Shown here piece after piece: positions 38,762-49,414 of a DNA stretch of 64,000 bases. The stretch covers positions 310,001-374,000 of the forward strand of contig NZ_CP016290.1 in assembly GCF_001679785.1 (NCBI RefSeq), in the 5' to 3' direction. The notes under the pieces are model-generated. The model was given only the letters and a program-made list of their open reading frames with translations. It was not told the DNA's origin and searched no databases. Within the stretch, counting starts at the first letter, position 1, and each line of letters begins with the position of its first letter. The position numbers and the translations under genes are program-made. Source of the DNA: Rhizobium leguminosarum. GTDB lineage: Bacteria; Pseudomonadota; Alphaproteobacteria; Rhizobiales; Rhizobiaceae.

Positions 38762-40048
38762 ATGAACGGATTCGGTGCACTACGGCTCATAACTCGCAAC
38801 GCAACTGGTGCTTTCTCAGTCGAGAAGCTCGCCGTTTTCGGTGGGAAGCCTGTGGTCCCCCAGGGACGTGTTACGCCTTGGCCCGCAGCGGAGAAGAAAC
38901 ACTCGGATGCCCTGCGTGGAGTTGTGGATGGTGGAAGGTATCACCGCGTTAACCATCCAATCGTGAGCGAATTGGAGCAAAATCTTGCAAGGTGGACTGG
39001 GAAGTGGCAAGTGCGCGCTGTCGGCAGCGGAACGGCAGCCATCCACATCGAGCTCGACTACGTCAAACAGCGAGGCGAGCAAGTTGTTACCGCAGCATTG
39101 AATTGGCCGGGAGCGGTAGGGCCAATCACGATCAGCGGTCTCCAACCCGTCTTCGTTGATGTCGACATGAACTTGGCCGGGATTGATCAGCGCGCGGCCG
39201 CTGAAGAGTTCGGCCCCAACGTGGCTGCAGTTTTAGTCACTCACCTTTTCGGAAACAATGTTCTCGTCCCCGACGCGAGGTCTGCAGCGCGAGCTCAAGG
39301 CATTGCTGTGATCGACGACATCTGCCAATCGATCGGAGCCGCGAAACCAATCGTCGGCGGTGCACATCTTGATGCAGACGCACTCGCTCTATCCGGAAAC
39401 GGCGCCAAGCATCTTGGGGCTGGCGAACTGGGATTCGTGATTACCGAGGACGCCAACTTGATTGCACATGTTGATCGCGTATCGCTGTCCAGCTCGTCTC
39501 GGAGTGGAGCGCGAATATTCTCGCCCTATTCCCAAGGCTACAACTACAGGCCAAACGTATTCTCTTCATCTATAGCGAACTTGCGGGTCACAGAGATGGA
39601 TACGCAACTCCAAATCCGAAGAGACAATAGCAAGCTTTTATGGGAGATGATCAGCGAGCTTGTGGGTATATTTCCTCTTTTCAACCCGTCTGACTGCCAC
39701 CATTCGATGCTCAACTTTCCCCTCCGGATCGAACCTGCGGCACTTGGCTTCGCGCCAGGCCCGGCGGCAAGGGATTTCGTGGTCAAATCGCTGCAGGCCG
39801 AAGGCGTACCTATCTGTGTTTGGCTCACGAAGCCCGTATTCGAATATCTTCCGGACATTCGCGAAAACTGGAAGGCCGCCGATTTTCCAAATACAGTGAA
39901 ACTCTTGGATACGATGTTTTACGTTTCCGAGATTGCGCCGCCCAACGATGGCGAATTGATGGCGCTTTATGCAGAGGCGTTTCACAAGGTTTGGAATGCT
40001 CTTCATAAGCAAGGCCCGAAGATCGCCGCGGGAGCAATTTCCGGCTGA
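38762..40048 (+). CDS. DegT/DnrJ/EryC1/StrS-family PLP aminotransferase
   Basis: 428 residues from ATG 38762 (TGGAGA upstream). Pattern: AVGSGTAAIHIELDYVKQRG, VTAALNWPGAVGPI, FVDVDMNLAGIDQRA, VTHLFGNN, AVIDDICQSIGA, and the PLP-lysine region LSGNGAKHLGAGELGFV. Such enzymes transaminate keto-sugars or cyclitols. First gene of a plus-strand cluster (DegT, HAD, GNAT). A decayed partial paralogue lies at 46170-46877. Confidence 0.87.
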   Translation: MNGFGALRLITRNATGAFSVEKLAVFGGKPVVPQGRVTPWPAAEKKHSDALRGVVDGGRYHRVNHPIVSELEQNLARWTGKWQVRAVGSGTAAIHIELDYVKQRGEQVVTAALNWPGAVGPITISGLQPVFVDVDMNLAGIDQRAAAEEFGPNVAAVLVTHLFGNNVLVPDARSAARAQGIAVIDDICQSIGAAKPIVGGAHLDADALALSGNGAKHLGAGELGFVITEDANLIAHVDRVSLSSSSRSGARIFSPYSQGYNYRPNVFSSSIANLRVTEMDTQLQIRRDNSKLLWEMISELVGIFPLFNPSDCHHSMLNFPLRIEPAALGFAPGPAARDFVVKSLQAEGVPICVWLTKPVFEYLPDIRENWKAADFPNTVKLLDTMFYVSEIAPPNDGELMALYAEAFHKVWNALHKQGPKIAAGAISG

Positions 40049-40179
40049 GCACTGCGCGTCGCAGCAATTTCCCAGTGCCACAATGATCAACATCCAATCG
40101 GTTTCAATCATACTCTGCTGAATGCCCGGAAAGCTGCACTGGGACAAAACTCAGAGCCATTACAACGAGGACTCCTTGT

Positions 40180-40851
40180 ATGTCTTTTTCAAAAAGTCCG
40201 GAACTATTGATCTTCGACTGCGACGGGGTTCTCGTCGATAGCGAGCTTATCGCAACCAAGGTGCACATCGAAGCTTTGGCGAAATGCGGCTATGTCATAT
40301 CCGCTGAAGAGTATAACGATCGCTTCATAGGAATGACTGACCAGCAAAGTTATTCAGTGATAGAATCCGAGGGCGGCTTACGCCTACCGGAGGATCATCA
40401 TGAATGTGTGATGGCCGAAGTTGCAAGTCGATATACTCGTGATCTGCGTGCAATCAGCGGCGTTCGACAAACCTTGGAAGCTATCGATTTAAGGAAGTGC
40501 GTGGCGTCGAACAGTGACGCTGCAAAGCTCTGCTTGGCACTCAAAGTCACAGACCTGCATGATTTCTTTTGGCCCCATCTCTTCAGTGCTTCGCAAGTTG
40601 CGCGTGGTAAGCCAGCGCCGGATCTGTTTCTGTTTGCAGCACAGAATATGAACACACCGGCTGGAAGTTGTCTCGTTATTGAAGACAGCGTTGCTGGAAC
40701 TCAGGCGGCGGTGGGAGCGGGGATGATGGTGATTGGCTTCATAGGTGGCTCGCATTGCCTTCCTGGGCATGGAGACAAACTGATAGAGGCAGGTGCCACA
40801 AAGCTGTTTAGCCGCATGGCGGCGTTGCCACAAATCTTAGCAGGTTTGTGA
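40180..40851 (+). CDS. HAD-superfamily phosphatase (subfamily IA)
   Basis: 223 residues. Motif I LLIFDCDGVLVDSE (nucleophile Asp), motif II VASNSD, motif III Lys in ARGKPAPDLF, motif IV VIEDSVAGTQAA. Resembles phosphoglycolate phosphatase and beta-phosphoglucomutase-like enzymes acting on sugar phosphates. 131 bp after the DegT gene, same strand. Confidence 0.88.
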   Translation: MSFSKSPELLIFDCDGVLVDSELIATKVHIEALAKCGYVISAEEYNDRFIGMTDQQSYSVIESEGGLRLPEDHHECVMAEVASRYTRDLRAISGVRQTLEAIDLRKCVASNSDAAKLCLALKVTDLHDFFWPHLFSASQVARGKPAPDLFLFAAQNMNTPAGSCLVIEDSVAGTQAAVGAGMMVIGFIGGSHCLPGHGDKLIEAGATKLFSRMAALPQILAGL

Positions 40852-41005
40852 TCACGGAGTTGCGCGCTGGCGAACCGTCTTGAATCGCAGCCGCACTGTC
40901 CAGGATAAATCGTGGGATCCGATAGCATCAGTTGGTGTACCGGCTTCACCTTAAATTGACCGATCCTCGCTCGATTGCTCGGCCCGCCGGAAACATGGAG
41001 ACACT

Positions 41006-41533
41006 ATGACCGCGATACCAACGGTAGCTGGAAGTCCGGTAACGATCGAGTACCTAGAAAGACTTCCGAATTTCATTTCCATTTGCGCAAGCTGGACTTT
41101 CGGACAATGGGGCTGTCAATCGCATGGTTCGTACGAACAAACGCGAGCAGAGTTTGAAGAAGCAAAGAAAGGTTCAGTGCCGCTAACACTGGTCGCCATT
41201 GAAAACGCATTGCCAGTTGGAATGGTCACGTTGGCTGATCGTGATTTCGATGGAAAATCTCATCTATCCCCGTGGCTTAAGTCGCTTTTTGTCCATCCAT
41301 TTCACCGCAAGAAAGGAATAGCCACGTTGTTGATCGAGCGGCTGGAGCATGAAGCATTGCGCCTCGGTTACAAAAGCCTTTACTTGATAACAGAGGACGC
41401 GCGGGTTCTTTACGAAAAGAGCGGCTGGCAGGCAATTGATTGCGTCCAAACACCCTATGGCGCAGCAGCTTTGATGGAGAGAGTCCTGCCGACGCCTCCT
41501 CCCCTGAGAACCGCTACGCCAGGACGAAAATAG
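41006..41533 (+). CDS. GNAT-family N-acetyltransferase
   Basis: 175 residues. Acetyl-CoA-binding motif A LFVHPFHRKKGIATLLIERL, motif B YLITEDARVLYEKSGWQAI. Substrate unknown. With the aminotransferase and phosphatase it could complete an N-acetylated amino-sugar route (inference). Confidence 0.85.
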   Translation: MTAIPTVAGSPVTIEYLERLPNFISICASWTFGQWGCQSHGSYEQTRAEFEEAKKGSVPLTLVAIENALPVGMVTLADRDFDGKSHLSPWLKSLFVHPFHRKKGIATLLIERLEHEALRLGYKSLYLITEDARVLYEKSGWQAIDCVQTPYGAAALMERVLPTPPPLRTATPGRK

Positions 41534-41863
41534 CTGAGTCGGAGCTCCAAGCTGCTTTCATCAAAAATCTCTCAACCCGTGAGCAGGCGATGTCGCAACC
41601 CGGCAAACGCAACGTCTTTGTTGGGCTCCGCTTTTAGGGATCATCTTGATGTCGGACAGCCTGTTATTACAGCCATAGCGCAAGGGGTGAACCAGGCGTC
41701 GGCCGACAAATCCCATCGCGCAGCGTGGGCCTCTTCCCTGCTTTCGTTCCCACCCCAGGCCTTGGCCACTGCTGAGACGGTTTGCGCTGTTGCAAAAAGC
41801 CCCAGGAACACGCCGTACAACGTAGCGAGCTACCCAAATTCTCATCGAAAGGTTCTGAACCTT
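41534..41863. other. Intergenic region, no supportable gene
   Basis: An open plus-strand frame runs through this stretch into the next gene, but it lacks a start with a ribosome site and resembles nothing. The phosphodiesterase is better started at 41864. Confidence 0.4.
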
Positions 41864-43072
41864 ATGCACACCAGCAACAACGTAGCATCAGCCATCCTAA
41901 ATTTTTACGCCTCTCGTTTTGGTTACCTCGGCGGCCGACGGGATCTGCGGGCATCGCTCATTTTAACTTCTTTTTTTGCTTTCGCGATTCCATCCTATGC
42001 CGAAGCAGAGGCGCTGCTTCCGGTAAAGCCTTCACCATATCTTGTAAGTGCGATTACAAGAAACATGTTTAAGCTGCCGAAACCCGACGATGACTTGGTC
42101 CTGCTATCTGCGCACCGCGGATCTTGGGAGATCTATCCCGAGAATTCAGCCTATGCGTTGCAGGATGCCTGGAATTCGCAGATTGAGAGCGTGGAAGTCG
42201 ATGCCCGCTTCACCGCAGACAATGAAGTCGTTCTATCTCACGACTACAGGATTGAGCGCGAGTCAACTGGAAGCGGCCTATTATATAATCAGAACTTTTC
42301 GCAGCTACGACAGGCCGATCTACGGGACCGCCATGGCCGCGTTTTTACGGATTCACAAGGGCGAAAGGCGAAGTTCCTAACGTTCTCTGCCGCGCTCGAT
42401 CTACTCGCCCAATATGTCTCCGATGATGGTCATGGTTACGTGATGATCGTCGATATCAAGGCGGCGGTCGATGATCAGGACCCCACTGATCCCGTCGAGC
42501 TCATGCAACGTTGCCTTGACATTCTCGCGACCAAGGGAAATGCGGAACTCAGCAAAGCCGTAGTATTCAAGCTCAAAGCAAAGGATGCGGGGGATGTCGG
42601 CACGATTTTAAATCGGACAACCTACAACCCCAATGTCATTGGCGGGCTAATTGTCGTCGAAAACCCGGACGACGAGAATGTGAAGAATTCCAACTATGAT
42701 CCCCACGAGGACTCGATCTATGATCAATGGAACGTGGCGCCGTTCTCCATTCAGTTTGAAATGAACCAATTCTATAAAGGTGACGGTCTGCAGGCATATT
42801 TCGACTATATCGACCAGCAGCAGGGCTTCGCCACCTATCATGAAAGTAACTACTTTCCAGAGGGAGTCGCCAACAGCGCCGGAAAATGCTGCTTCGAGCA
42901 CAACACGGATCCAAAATCGACCGCTCAACGAGGGATCGTACCAGATTACCGAGGAGATCCGGAGATGGCGATCGTCAATCGTACCAATCTTATCACCACT
43001 GATTGGCCCGACGTGGTCGGCGATATGTTGCGCCAGATAGGGCGCCGCAACACCACCGAGCTCACTCGCTAG
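41864..43072 (+). CDS. Exported glycerophosphodiester phosphodiesterase-like protein
   Basis: 402 residues from ATG 41864. An N-terminal hydrophobic stretch (LILTSFFAFAIPSYAEAEAL) reads as a signal with cleavage near SYA-EAE. GDPD signature LLSAHRGSWEIYPENSAYAL (catalytic His, Arg), VEVDARFTADNEVVLSHD (metal Glu/Asp), IVDIKAAVDD. It probably hydrolyses phosphodiesters outside the cytoplasm. A gene for another exported protein follows after 35 bp. Confidence 0.83.
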   Translation: MHTSNNVASAILNFYASRFGYLGGRRDLRASLILTSFFAFAIPSYAEAEALLPVKPSPYLVSAITRNMFKLPKPDDDLVLLSAHRGSWEIYPENSAYALQDAWNSQIESVEVDARFTADNEVVLSHDYRIERESTGSGLLYNQNFSQLRQADLRDRHGRVFTDSQGRKAKFLTFSAALDLLAQYVSDDGHGYVMIVDIKAAVDDQDPTDPVELMQRCLDILATKGNAELSKAVVFKLKAKDAGDVGTILNRTTYNPNVIGGLIVVENPDDENVKNSNYDPHEDSIYDQWNVAPFSIQFEMNQFYKGDGLQAYFDYIDQQQGFATYHESNYFPEGVANSAGKCCFEHNTDPKSTAQRGIVPDYRGDPEMAIVNRTNLITTDWPDVVGDMLRQIGRRNTTELTR

Positions 43073-43107
43073 AGCAAGACCTCCGCCTTCAAAAAAGGAT
43101 TATTTTG

Positions 43108-44190
43108 ATGAATAATGGAATGAAAATCTTCCTATTGTTTTCCACACTGGGCTGTCTTGTCGCTGGCGAAGGGCAAGGGGCACCGTGCACCAATGAAGCA
43201 AATTGTCTTAGAAGCGCGTCGAACAAAGTATCTCAGACGCTCACACCGAAGGTAGTGCCAATTTTCGGGGAATTTCCAAAGCTGTACATACACGACTCGG
43301 CGGCAGAAGCGGATTATCCGGTGCCCGAAGATACGAGGCAGGCATTTGACTTCTATACCAACAAGACTTCCTTCAACTTTCCACCGCACGCGTCAATCGA
43401 GACTAGTCAAAGCGCGTCGATCAGACCGGACACGGGGTTCACTGTCCTTTTGGTCGAAAAGACCCGTGAAAATACCGTTCCTAATGGCGGTAGCGCCTTA
43501 TCGCTTCTAAGTTCTAATTCGAACGATGCTTACCTATCATTCGCGTTGGGAGCCACGCCCAATCCGAATAGTCAAAAGTGGTCTTTTGCGAAAAGCCTGC
43601 TTCAAAGCGACATGGCGTCTATTGCATGGTGGCAGAAGCCCTGGGATATGAACGTCGTGGGGCCAACAGGGGCATTCTCCGGCACAGAGTGGATTTACTA
43701 TACCTTCACTCCAGACGGCAAACTTCGCATCGACCGTTTTGCGCCATATACCTATTTTCTAGCGTTTACAGCTTACCAATGGGATGAGGCAGTGCTCGAC
43801 AGTGGGTTCCCGCATTCTCCTTTCAGCTCAGGTACGCCGGCCGATCGTCCGAAATCGGTCATTTTCGGATCGGTTGGCCCATGGGTTATTGGCGCTGCAG
43901 CTGTGCCCGGTCAGACGTCGCCCATGATTGAGCCAATAGAGGCGTTGCCGGGATTTGAGGGAGTGACGATCTTCTCGACCCCGTTGTCGACGAAAGAAGT
44001 TATAGCGTATCAGAACTCCCTGAAGAGGAGCGACTTTCTCGACGTCAACATGCTGCCCTGCAACAGCGGCCAGTACCTTTCCGGCGAGATAAGGACTCCC
44101 TGCGGCACGGCTCGTCCTGGCAATCCTCCGTCGAATGTAAAATCGGTGGCTGGTGAAGGGATCCGCACCAATATCGAACGCTATGATTAG
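43108..44190 (+). CDS. Exported protein of unknown function
   Basis: 360 residues from MNNGMKIFLLFSTLGCLVAG, a signal peptide with possible cleavage near EGQGA (a lipobox-like LGC is also present). Cys pairs CTNEANC near the N-terminus and CNSGQY...TPCG near the C-terminus suggest disulfides. Tyr/Trp-rich middle (IAWWQKPWDMNVVG, WIYYTFTPDGKLRIDRF) suggests a beta-sandwich, perhaps carbohydrate-binding. No family recognised. Probably co-transcribed with the phosphodiesterase. Confidence 0.65.
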   Translation: MNNGMKIFLLFSTLGCLVAGEGQGAPCTNEANCLRSASNKVSQTLTPKVVPIFGEFPKLYIHDSAAEADYPVPEDTRQAFDFYTNKTSFNFPPHASIETSQSASIRPDTGFTVLLVEKTRENTVPNGGSALSLLSSNSNDAYLSFALGATPNPNSQKWSFAKSLLQSDMASIAWWQKPWDMNVVGPTGAFSGTEWIYYTFTPDGKLRIDRFAPYTYFLAFTAYQWDEAVLDSGFPHSPFSSGTPADRPKSVIFGSVGPWVIGAAAVPGQTSPMIEPIEALPGFEGVTIFSTPLSTKEVIAYQNSLKRSDFLDVNMLPCNSGQYLSGEIRTPCGTARPGNPPSNVKSVAGEGIRTNIERYD

Positions 44191-44529
44191 CGATGTTGGA
44201 CGACTGTCATTTGTTCCGACGGCGATTACACGGCATCAGTTCAGCTACCGCGATGCCGCAATCCCGGCGCTTGCAAACCGAATGTCTGAAAATCGGGCAA
44301 AGGTGGTGACCCCTCAAGCTGCGAAGTCGCCGCGCTAAGATATTCTAAAACCATCGCAGGATTAAGCCGTCTTCAATTTCTCGAGCATTGCAGCAGTGAG
44401 ATTTTCTCCGGCGCGGCTCCAGGTCCGGCGTACGATCACTCAAAATCGTATCGACTGCGAGATCCGTTTTGCGAAATGCCATCTGAACCCGCTAAGCGAC
44501 TTGAGCGTAGGTTCTCGTCCGGCCCTTAT
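44191..44529. other. Intergenic region, nothing recognised
   Basis: Short open frames on both strands without family resemblance or ribosome sites. Confidence 0.4.
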
Positions 44530-45060
44530 TCATCTTTGGCCCAGCCGTTGGTGTCGGCCGTCTTCGCGAGGAGGAATGCATAATAACCTGCTGATCTCGT
44601 CGAAGGAAGATCTGCTCATCGCCGACACGGCATATCCGCCGCCCAAGCCTTTTTTCGTTGCGTCCGCTGCCTCGAAGAATCTCTGTGCGACGGTGGCGTT
44701 AAGGCTGCCCTGCGGAAACCGCACGACAACAAAACCTGTCTTACCTTTTGTGTCGTTGAGGCGAGAGGTAAGGACGCGATATTGGCGGAAGACGTAGCCC
44801 AGGGAGCCGGCAAGTCGATCCGCCGCGGCGTCATCGAGATCACCCTCGGTCTGAAGCGATGCATTGGTTTTGAGGAGATACCCGCCTGGCGTAACCTCTG
44901 CCCCCAAGGTCGCAGCGTCGATCCCGTTGGCTGTTATGATCTTTGGCACAATGTCTTTTGAGACTTCGGCTGAAAACGTCGCTCGATCATCATAGCTGGC
45001 CTGGGGAAGCCGCGGCAAAAGGAAACCTGCGGAGGGCGTTGCCCGATAGGACACAAGCAC
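44530..45060 (-). pseudogene. Fragment of an unknown protein, probably 5'-truncated
   Basis: 176 residues from a GTG; the natural-looking frame actually extends to about 45134 (IKEAAAIPSAFQNTALAKRK) without an ATG. Contains TPGGYLLKTNASLQTEGDL and VVVRFPQGSLNATVAQRFFE. No family recognised. The lack of a start and decayed neighbours argue for a remnant. Confidence 0.4.
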
Positions 45061-45261
45061 CTTTCGCTTTGCCAGCGCCGTATTCTGGAATGCTGAAGGG
45101 ATGGCAGCAGCCTCTTTGATTTGGCAACATAATTAAAATGCTGGTGGCTGATGCCGACGTTGGCTTTTGGATTGCCCGCAACAGCCGCAGATATGCGCGG
45201 CACTCGGCAAAATTCTTCAAGCTCGTTGATTAGATCACTCGTCGAGATGACGGTTGCGATG

Positions 45262-45975
45262 TCACAAACTTTTCGGAGGCCCCGGAAAACCTGTTAATCC
45301 ACGTTCGTTCACCTCTTGTACAATCCTTGAGACGGCACCCTGTTCTAGATCCAGGTGGTTCATCAACGCGGACTCCACCAGGGTCGTTGCCGTGCCTAGT
45401 TCAGACATTGCGGCAATTAGCTTCTCGAGGCTTTCGACAAACGCGGGCCGAAGTTCTGACGCAGTTATTTCCATTCGTAAAGGGTGAGTGCAAAAACAGA
45501 ATCGGTGAACGATTTTGCAAGCCTCGCAATTCGATGCTTCTTGGGCAATTTTAGTGAATATCGCTTCTGCCCTTAAGGCAAGTTCGTCAGGGGACAGTTT
45601 ATCCGTCACGGTCCAGCTCTCTGGGACCTGCGGCCGCATTCGATTTAATGCCGAGATCAGGATCTCACGTCCGACAACATAAAATTCTGACAGAGCTCTT
45701 TCCGACATCGGCCTTGTGAAAAAGCCTCTTTGAGGGATGTATTGGATCTTCCCTTCAGCTGCAAGCCGCTGAAGCGCTTCGCGAACTGGCGTTCGACCAA
45801 GATCGAGCTTAGACGCTAGATCCTGTTCCCTGAGATGTTGCCCCGGCACACGACCGTTACTGTGGAGAATTCGTCGAATAGCATCGTAGGCAATATCGGC
45901 CTTTGCAGGTTCTGGTTCAGTAGAAAAATTTGGGTCACCCCCACGACCTTGGGGCGTGTTCTTGCAACACCGCAT
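45262..45975 (-). CDS. GntR-family transcriptional regulator
   Basis: 237 residues. wHTH of FadR/GntR type: DAIRRILHSNGRVPGQHLRE, LDLGRTPVREALQRLAAEGK and IQYIPQRGFFTRPMSE. Helical ligand-binding C-terminal domain follows, with an unusual Cys/His run (SNCEACKIVHRFCFCTHP) that may bind metal. Its target is unknown; the neighbours are decayed copies of the DegT/HAD genes. Confidence 0.82.
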   Translation of the reverse strand: MRCCKNTPQGRGGDPNFSTEPEPAKADIAYDAIRRILHSNGRVPGQHLREQDLASKLDLGRTPVREALQRLAAEGKIQYIPQRGFFTRPMSERALSEFYVVGREILISALNRMRPQVPESWTVTDKLSPDELALRAEAIFTKIAQEASNCEACKIVHRFCFCTHPLRMEITASELRPAFVESLEKLIAAMSELGTATTLVESALMNHLDLEQGAVSRIVQEVNERGLTGFPGPPKSL

Positions 45976-46169
45976 TTGATAGTTTTCCTCTGTCGATATC
46001 CTTCAAGGACCCTACAGGAGCTTCTTGCATTGAGACCGGACGGTCGCTTCGAATTGAAGGTCGAATTAGTCGGCCGGCACCGCGTTTCGCGCCCGAACCA
46101 GATTCGGCATCAACCACCTGTATTACAGCCGCGGCCGTAATTGGCAGCTATCGCATTCTGCCACTAATT

Positions 46170-46877
46170 TCAATGCCATAGGCACAAGGCTGCGTCGGAA
46201 TGGCGTGCTGGTCGAATGTCTACCGCCTGTCGTATCTTGCGTAAGCGGCCGGCTTTAAGCGAAGCGTGTCTCCAAGTCCTGCAAGCGCCATCAATGTAGT
46301 GGCAGTTTTCAAAATCAACATGTTCATGACAGCTCTTCGGTGGACGTGTGTCGGCCTCACCGTCAACGGGTAATTTTGCCGATCGGTTATTCCTATCAAT
46401 TAGCCGATTATAGGCATCGGCGGATTTGATGTATCCGCGGTTCGCGAGAGCCTCGGCTTGTCCATCAGTAGCGATGGTTTCGCCGTTGTCGGAATCACCT
46501 CCAGCGCAATCAAAGACACGTTCAGATTTTGAAAGAGACCATGTGATCTGATGCATTCGTTCCGGTTCGTGTTTGGTGGCGAGAAGTGCTTTGGTTAGGC
46601 TCGGGCCTATGCTTGCCTCGTGTTCGGCAGATAGTTGTTGCAATGGCGACAATTTTTCAAGGCTCAGCTCCATGCCGGTCACCACGGGACGGTTAACCCG
46701 ATAATATCTTCCGCTATCTGCGAATTCCCGAAGCGCATCCAGATGCTCGTTCCGTGCGGCCGGCCAGCGTATAGCACGCCGTGGAGCAACCACACGTTCG
46801 CCATCGAGGAAGGCGAGCCCCATTTCCGGGCTATCACACCTGGCTTTGTTTGGATGCATTTTGTCACGTCGGTTCAT
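46170..46877 (-). pseudogene. Collapsed DegT aminotransferase-HAD phosphatase duplicate
   Basis: 235-residue frame whose start (LAFLDGERVVAPRRAIRWPA ... SGRYYRVNRPVV) aligns with the N-terminus of the aminotransferase at 38762 (LAVFGGKPVVPQGRVTPWPA ... GGRYHRVNHPIV). Its middle (RVFDCAGGDSDNGETIAT, EALANRGYIKSADAYNRLI) aligns with the start of the HAD gene at 40180 (LIFDCDGVLVDSELIAT, EALAKCGYVISAEEYNDRFI). About 350 residues of aminotransferase have been deleted and key residues lost. Confidence 0.72.
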
Positions 46878-47849
46878 CTAAGCCTCCCGTCGCTGACCAG
46901 GGTAGTCCCCTGCCGCGTGTTGAGCAGGTCTAGACGGCGCTCCGCCATAGATCAATATTTAACATTAATATATTTTTTGATATATTTGGCCCATCGCCAT
47001 AGCGTACGTTTATACTTTAACGATCGAATACAAACTCGCCACGATATAGTATTGCTCAAGAGCGTTGAAGGTTTGCTTGAGTCCGCGAATGTTCGAGCTG
47101 ACAATCTCCTGTTGGTGACGGCCAAAGCTCGAAGTGGTCATGTACGGCTATGACTCCCTCAAGCAGCACGAAAGGTTCCCCTCTATCTGACAACCCCGAC
47201 ATGTTGGTCGAATTGAGTATTTCGTCACCATCGGGCCGATCGCCAGTGGGTTGAATTTATTGGCAGAATCTGAGTCTCGACAGAGACACTTCCTTCGCTC
47301 TTGTATTGAAAGTCGAACACAGATCGCTGACAGGAGAACGCGTGGGAAGAACACCGGTTACGCCGAAGTCAGTTTACTCCGGACCACCTTTATATTCGGC
47401 CGGCACAGAAAGCGTTTTCGGCAGGTCGGAAACGATGACATCCTGGCTCCCCCTTGCGGTAGATCCGACTAGTTCGCTGGACGAGCGACACACCGCAAAG
47501 CAAAGAACGAACGGCATTCTTATCGCGCCAGTCACCGGCGCTCGCTCCCAGAACATTGATACTTTATCCTCGCGACACAGGCGGTCTCATAGCCACAACA
47601 CGTGGCTGCCGTCGAAACAAGTTCGACGACAACCACGCTGCCTTGGGAGGCGTCCCGAGAATCCGGTCTTCCGGATGAGGTAGCAGGGTCAGCTACTATT
47701 CGTACACATTCGACGAACGCAATTGCCGCCGCGAGAATCGTTGGGCGCGCCACGCTAGATTATCGCGCCGGCGGTTACGCACCTACAGAGGTGAACAGTC
47801 TCGTAGCAGATGCAGGAAAGGTACAGCCGATTAATCTCCTACTCCCCAT
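46878..47849. other. Decayed region without a supportable gene
   Basis: 46950-47050 is strongly AT-rich, like the promoter block before the intact DegT gene. The rest has only short overlapping frames with no recognisable product. Confidence 0.4.
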
Positions 47850-48245
47850 GGCAGCCACGAGCCGACGCACATTCGCCGATGTCGAGAAAAATGCCGGTCA
47901 TTTTCATAATTTCTTTGCGAGTGACAAAAAGGCGAGGCGTGTTCGTCGAGCCCATATTGCCCACAATCGGCGTACGAATGAGGTATCCAGATTGTAGGTA
48001 ATCCGAGGACATCGGCGAAGAGGTCGTGGCAGCGAGCCTCCCAGATTTGGCAGGAGTGAGGGCTCTTGCGCATGGTTTTCTCAATCCAGTCACAAACGAA
48101 ATGCACCCCGTGATGACTAGGGGAAAGACGGGTGGCCATGATGACGACACCAGTCCGCATTTCAAAACAACCGCCCTGGTGTCGGCAACGATCGATGACA
48201 AGCGCGGACAGGTGCTGCGACAGCTGCTGATCTACAGCGCGTGAT
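47850..48245 (-). pseudogene. M20-family metallopeptidase C-terminal remnant
   Basis: Across two frames the minus strand reads ATRLSPSHHGVHFVCDWIEK, then DLFADVLGLPTIWIPHSYAD, QYGLDEHASP and MKMTGIFLDIGE. This is the end of ArgE/DapE-type M20 peptidases (GLPT-WIPHSY ... DEH). At least one frameshift is present and the catalytic domain is missing. Confidence 0.7.
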
Positions 48246-49414
48246 CGCGATCATCGCCTCAACCGTTCAATGGGCGGTGTTTGTCGTGCGTGGCCTGGTG
48301 TGACGGCGGCCTACCGCTTCGGTGCCACCCGATTGTAACTTTTCGCAGGAAAGCTCTTGTCCTGTCGATCTGGCAGACCGGAGTGCCGCTGGCTCATCGA
48401 GAAATCTCGATTTTTTCGTGCCTCCGTGGACGCCCATCCCAATGTCGCAGTGGGCTCCGGGTCAAAGATCAACTTCAAGCTGAACCATGTGCACCCCATT
48501 TCTCGCGTCAGTCAGCGGCTGTCCCTCCCCAAACTCATCCGTGCACCGACATAGCAAGATATTCTGGCCTGATGTAGGGGTCCACGGCAACTCGAACCGC
48601 TGCCAACTCCTTCCCTCGCGCGGCCCTACCGAGGCAGTCCGCCATGAGCCTCCACCGTCCACACTGACCTCGACGCTTGATATCTCACGATCTCCCCAAG
48701 CCCAGCCCCATATTTTCGTTGGCATGTCCGCTGACAGCAGATCATTTGGGGACGGCGATACGATAACGGACTCCGGGGCGACGCCCCAAACCGGCTTCAT
48801 CCCCGACGCCGTAGGGTCATTGTAGAAGCGCGTCGTATAGGCGCCGCTTGCGCGCCGATCCGCAGCCGTGATCGAACCAACCCATTTTACGGAGTTTGTG
48901 CCATACCAACCTGGCACGACCAGTCGAACCGGTCCTCCGCGCTCTGGAGTGAGTGGCCGACCGTTGATCTCAAGTGCGAGGATAACTTCTTCTGCAAGTG
49001 CTTTGCCGATCGGCAGGTCTTTTTGATAGGCTTCTTCAACATCTGCGTATCCGCCCCACTCGAGGCCGGCAGTCCAGATGTAGGACGCATGGCTGCTGAT
49101 CTTTGCGCGTTCCAGAACAAGCGACAGCGGCACACCTTTCCAAACTACATTTCCGATCCTGCGTTTAGCCACTGTCGGAGCAAGCGGACTTCCAGCGCAT
49201 TCGTGAAACGACATGTACTCGCGCTGTGGCATTGCTTGAAGGTCAGACAGATGCAATTTCGTCGGGCTACCCACGAGGCCATCGACATCCAAATGCCAAT
49301 GCTCGGGGTCGATCTCCAGGAACCCCATATGCGTGACCAGAAAAAGATCATCTTCAGGGGTGATCCACGATTTAAGGGCATGAACTGCGCGGCGACAAAC
49401 AAGGTGAGACTCGT

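Noticed and set aside
47602..47997. 131-codon plus-strand frame
   Set aside because: Part of it is the antisense of a recognisable M20 peptidase remnant and the rest is low in coding character.
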